NCBI GenBank assembly: GCA_021850345.1
Contig: JAJZMN010000018.1
Coordinates: 1 to 25,109, forward strand
DNA length: 25,109 nt
Direction of reading: 5' to 3'
Source of the DNA: Actinomycetes bacterium
GTDB lineage: Bacteria > Actinomycetota > Acidimicrobiia > Acidimicrobiales > RAAP-2
Part shown: positions 22,016 through 25,109 of the stretch, piece by piece
Layout of the letters: every line of letters begins with the position of its first letter
How positions within the stretch are numbered: the first letter of the stretch is position 1
Notes under the pieces: model-generated
Database searches by the model: none
The model's input: the letters and a program-made list of their open reading frames with translations, nothing else
What the model was told of the DNA's origin: nothing
Made by a program: the position numbers and the translations under genes

Positions 22016-25000
22016 ATGCCATCACCTCTTCTGCGCCGGCTCGATCCAGAAGGCTCGGAGTACTTGAGCGCATTGCGCGAGCGACGCGTGATCTTCGACG
22101 GGGCTACCGGCACGAATATTCAGCGGCAAGAGCTCGACGCGTCGGATTTCGGGGGTGCACACCTCGAAGGGTGCAACGAGGTCCTGGCGGTCAGCTGCCC
22201 GTCTGCCATCGAGCGACTGCACCGTTCGTTCCTCGAGGTCGGCGTCGACGTGATCGAGACCGATACCTTCGGCGCCTTCTCCGTGGTCCTCGCCGAGTAC
22301 GGGCTCGCCACACGCACCCGGGAGATCAACCTGGCAGCGGCCGCGATCGCCAAACGTGTGGCGGCCGAGTTCAGCGCGCCGGACGCACCGAGGTGGGTGG
22401 CCGGCAGCATCGGCCCGGGGACGAAGTTCCCCACCCTCGGTCAGATTCGCTACCCCGAGCTGCGAGCGGCCTACGAGGAGCAGGCATCGGCTCTCCTCGA
22501 GGGGGGCGTCGACTTGCTGCTGATCGAAACCGTCTTCGATCTCTTGTCTGCAAAGGCGGCGATCAACGGTGCCCGGCGCGCCATGACGGCGCTCGGATGC
22601 CAGGTGCCGATCCAGGTGCAAGTGACGATCGAGTTGACGGGACGGATGCTCCCGGGAACCGAGATCGGCGCTGCCCTCAGCGCGTTGGACGCCATGCAGG
22701 TCGACGTCATCGGGTTGAACTGTGCAACGGGCCCGGCCGAGATGGACGAGGCGGTCCGGCACCTGTGCGCGCACTCGCGGGTGCCGGTCTCGGTGATGCC
22801 GAACGCAGGGCTTCCGACGGTCGTGGAAGGCAAGATGCACTACGACCTGAGTCCCGAGCAGCTCGCGGACTATCTGTTCCGCTTCGTCGCCGACTACGGC
22901 GTGGCGGCAGTAGGCGGGTGCTGCGGCACGACGCCGGCTCATCTCGCAGCCGTCGTGGATCGCCTGCAGGGGACGTTCCCGGCCGCACGCCACCCAGTAC
23001 ACGAGCCCAGCGCGTCCTCCGTCTACAGCGCAGTCCCGTTCAGGCAGGACACGTCGTTTCTCGTCGTCGGTGAGCGGACGAACGCGAACGGCTCGAGGCG
23101 ATTCCGTGAGGCCATGCTCGAAGGTGATTGGGACGCCTGTGTCGCCATGGCGCGGGACCAAGTCGCCGAAGGTGCGCACATGATCGACGTCTGCGTCGAC
23201 TACACGGGCGCCGATGGCGTGGCGGACATGACGGAGCTGGTGAGAAGGCTCTCGACCCAATCGAGCGTGCCACTCATGATCGACTCCACCGAGGCGCCGG
23301 TGGCCGAGTCGGCACTCCAGTGGCTCGGCGGGCGTCCGGTGCTGAACTCGGTCAACCTCGAAGAAGGTGACGGTGAAGGCACCAGGCTCGATCGCTTCCT
23401 GCGCTTGGCTCGCGAGTACGGAGCGGCGGTGGTCTGCACCTGTATCGACGAAGACGGCCAGGCCCGCACCGCAGAGTGGAAACTGCGCGCCGCGCGCACG
23501 ATCCACGACATCGCCGTCGAGCGGTATGGCCTGGAGCCCTGCGATCTCCTGTTCGATCCACTCGCCTTGCCGCTCTCGACGGGCATGGTAGAGAGCCGGC
23601 GAGACGGCGTCGAGACCATCGAAGCAATCGCCAGGATCAAAGAGGCGCTCCCAGGAGCACACACCATCCTGGGGATCTCGAACGTCTCCTTCGGCTTGAA
23701 CCCTGCCGCACGGCAGGCACTGAACTCGGTGTTCCTCCACGAATGCGTGAAGGCCGGCCTCGACGCGGCGATCGTCCACGCCTCGAACATCCTGCCCCTC
23801 TCGCGCATCGACGAGCGCGCTCGTCAGGTGTGCCTGGACCTCGTCCACGACCGGCGGCGTGATGGCTACGACCCACTACAGGAGCTGCTGACACTCTTCG
23901 AGGGCGTCACCGCGTCGTCCGCGAGCAGCGAGACCCATGCGGATTGGCCGGTCGAACGGCGACTCGAACAGCGAATAGTCGACGGAGACCGCCCCGGGCT
24001 GGAAGACGATCTCACCGAAGCGCTCGAAAAGGGCCATGAGGCACTGGCCATCGTGAACGACATCCTCTTGGCGGGGATGAAGACGGTCGGGGACCTCTTC
24101 GCTTCCGGCGAGATGCAGCTGCCGTTCGTGCTCCAGTCGGCAGAGACGATGAAGGCTGCCGTCGCGTTCCTCGAGCCGCACATGGAGCACGCCACACAAG
24201 GCGGGAAGGGCACCGTCGTGCTCGCGACCGTGAAAGGCGACGTCCACGACATCGGCAAGAACCTGGTCGACATCATCCTCACCAACAACGGCTACGAGGT
24301 CGTCAACCTCGGCATCAAGGTCAGCATCGCGGACATGCTCGCAGCGGTGGAAGAGCACCACGCCGACGCACTCGGGATGAGCGGGCTCCTCGTGAAGTCA
24401 ACCCTCGTCATGCGAGAGAACCTCGAGGAACTGAACCGACGCGGGCTTGCCCACTTGCCAGTGCTTCTCGGTGGCGCGGCACTCACCCGAACCTACGTCG
24501 AGCGGGACCTCCGCCAGATCTACCAAGGGCGAGTCTTCTACGGTCGGGACGCGTTCGAAGGTCTCCGTGTCGTCGAGCGCCTCGTCGAATTGCGGCGCAA
24601 CGGGGAAGACGACCCCGCCTTCGGCAGGGAGATCTCGGAGCGACGAGTCCCTTCGCGACACCGAGAACAACTCGGCAGCGGGGACTCGCCTGACCCGGGC
24701 ACGTCCAGGGTGCAAGGACTCCGTCGCTCGCCGGAGGTCCTCTCCGACAATCCCTTGTGCCGGCCACCTTTCACCGGGAGCCGCGTCGCCAAGGGCATCG
24801 CGCTCGACGAGATCGCGGCATACCTGAACCAGACGGCCCTCTTCAGGAACCAGTGGGGGTTCCGGCCCCAAGGGGACGAGGACGACGCCATGTTCAAATC
24901 TCGCGTGCAGGCGGTCCTCCGCCAGGAACTGGCGAAGGCAAAAGAGGCAAACGTTCTCGCCCCCCAAGTCGTCTACGGGCATTTCGCCGCTGCCTCCGAC

Positions 25001-25109
25001 GGGAACGACCTCGTGGTGTTCAAAGACGAGTCGCGGAGCACGGAGTGGATGCGCTTCAGCTTCCCGCGCCAGACGAAGCCGCCCTGGCTCTGCGTCGCCG
25101 ACTTCTTCC
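22016..25109 (+). CDS. metH: Cobalamin-dependent methionine synthase (3' end outside window)
   Basis: Transfers the methyl of 5-methyl-THF through methylcobalamin to homocysteine. Of the frame, 1031 codons are visible. Modules in order: homocysteine-binding domain (FDGATGTNIQ; zinc ligands C236 in GLNCATG and C302/C303 in GGCCGTTP); pterin-binding domain from about 345 (VVGERTNANGSRRF, DVCVDYTG, LMIDSTE, NSVNLEEG); cobalamin cap and B12-binding domain with KGDVHDIGKN (cobalt-ligating H744; D742, G747); and the beginning of an activation domain of the mycobacterial kind (VAKGIALDEIAAYLNQTALF, NQWGFRP, VVYGHF, RFSFPRQ). The window ends within WLCVADFF, close to the C-terminal part of that domain. 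The start is ATG at 22016 without a clear ribosome site. Confidence 0.96.
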   Translation, partial: MPSPLLRRLDPEGSEYLSALRERRVIFDGATGTNIQRQELDASDFGGAHLEGCNEVLAVSCPSAIERLHRSFLEVGVDVIETDTFGAFSVVLAEYGLATRTREINLAAAAIAKRVAAEFSAPDAPRWVAGSIGPGTKFPTLGQIRYPELRAAYEEQASALLEGGVDLLLIETVFDLLSAKAAINGARRAMTALGCQVPIQVQVTIELTGRMLPGTEIGAALSALDAMQVDVIGLNCATGPAEMDEAVRHLCAHSRVPVSVMPNAGLPTVVEGKMHYDLSPEQLADYLFRFVADYGVAAVGGCCGTTPAHLAAVVDRLQGTFPAARHPVHEPSASSVYSAVPFRQDTSFLVVGERTNANGSRRFREAMLEGDWDACVAMARDQVAEGAHMIDVCVDYTGADGVADMTELVRRLSTQSSVPLMIDSTEAPVAESALQWLGGRPVLNSVNLEEGDGEGTRLDRFLRLAREYGAAVVCTCIDEDGQARTAEWKLRAARTIHDIAVERYGLEPCDLLFDPLALPLSTGMVESRRDGVETIEAIARIKEALPGAHTILGISNVSFGLNPAARQALNSVFLHECVKAGLDAAIVHASNILPLSRIDERARQVCLDLVHDRRRDGYDPLQELLTLFEGVTASSASSETHADWPVERRLEQRIVDGDRPGLEDDLTEALEKGHEALAIVNDILLAGMKTVGDLFASGEMQLPFVLQSAETMKAAVAFLEPHMEHATQGGKGTVVLATVKGDVHDIGKNLVDIILTNNGYEVVNLGIKVSIADMLAAVEEHHADALGMSGLLVKSTLVMRENLEELNRRGLAHLPVLLGGAALTRTYVERDLRQIYQGRVFYGRDAFEGLRVVERLVELRRNGEDDPAFGREISERRVPSRHREQLGSGDSPDPGTSRVQGLRRSPEVLSDNPLCRPPFTGSRVAKGIALDEIAAYLNQTALFRNQWGFRPQGDEDDAMFKSRVQAVLRQELAKAKEANVLAPQVVYGHFAAASDGNDLVVFKDESRSTEWMRFSFPRQTKPPWLCVADFF

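Noticed and set aside
22022..23848. Minus-strand open frame of about 600 codons within metH
   Set aside because: Composition is that of an antisense shadow; the plus strand encodes intact methionine synthase motifs across the same bases.

Overview
The window is high-GC DNA with strongly G/C-biased third codon positions, several GTG/TTG starts and actinobacterial gene types: a soluble kinase with 92-residue HAMP repeats, a monomeric NADP isocitrate dehydrogenase and a mycobacterial-type cobalamin methionine synthase. It looks chromosomal and actinobacterial; an acidimicrobial-type lineage is possible, but that is inference. No IS element, prophage, CRISPR array, rRNA or tRNA was recognised.

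Left part (1-13110, all genes on the minus strand). In order along the + strand: the N-terminal part of a multi-HAMP signalling protein (cut by the window edge); monomeric isocitrate dehydrogenase; a two-gene clock-like operon (a PP2C phosphatase with a C-terminal KaiB-like domain, then KaiC); a three-gene operon of DHA2 transporter, MerR regulator and gallate-dioxygenase-type ring-cleavage enzyme; and a NarL-type response regulator overlapping its histidine kinase.

Middle (13541-18473, plus strand). A redox operon encodes a NapH/NosR-like polytopic Fe-S membrane protein, a 770-residue fusion of 2[4Fe-4S] ferredoxin, GltD/NfnB-like flavoprotein and flavodoxin, and an Rrf2 regulator with an unusual C-terminal domain that may be SRPBCC-like. 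A TetR regulator follows. It converges on an Fsr-like MFS transporter and a small downstream minus-strand ORF.

Right end (20948-25109, plus strand). A 34-residue CxxC micro-ORF precedes metF, which is followed by metH (cut by the right edge). Together these two enzymes make 5-methyl-THF and use it to methylate homocysteine.

The most notable system is the KaiC / PP2C-KaiB pair. A KaiB-type KaiC-binding module is joined to a Ser/Thr phosphatase and overlaps kaiC by 4 nt. KaiC keeps its phosphosite residues but lacks the KaiA-binding tail. A perfect 17-bp palindrome lies between candidate -35 and -10 elements upstream. A second theme is the large number of short tandem repeats (units 9-18 bp) in or beside many genes, which suggests replication slippage has shaped gene ends and linkers here.
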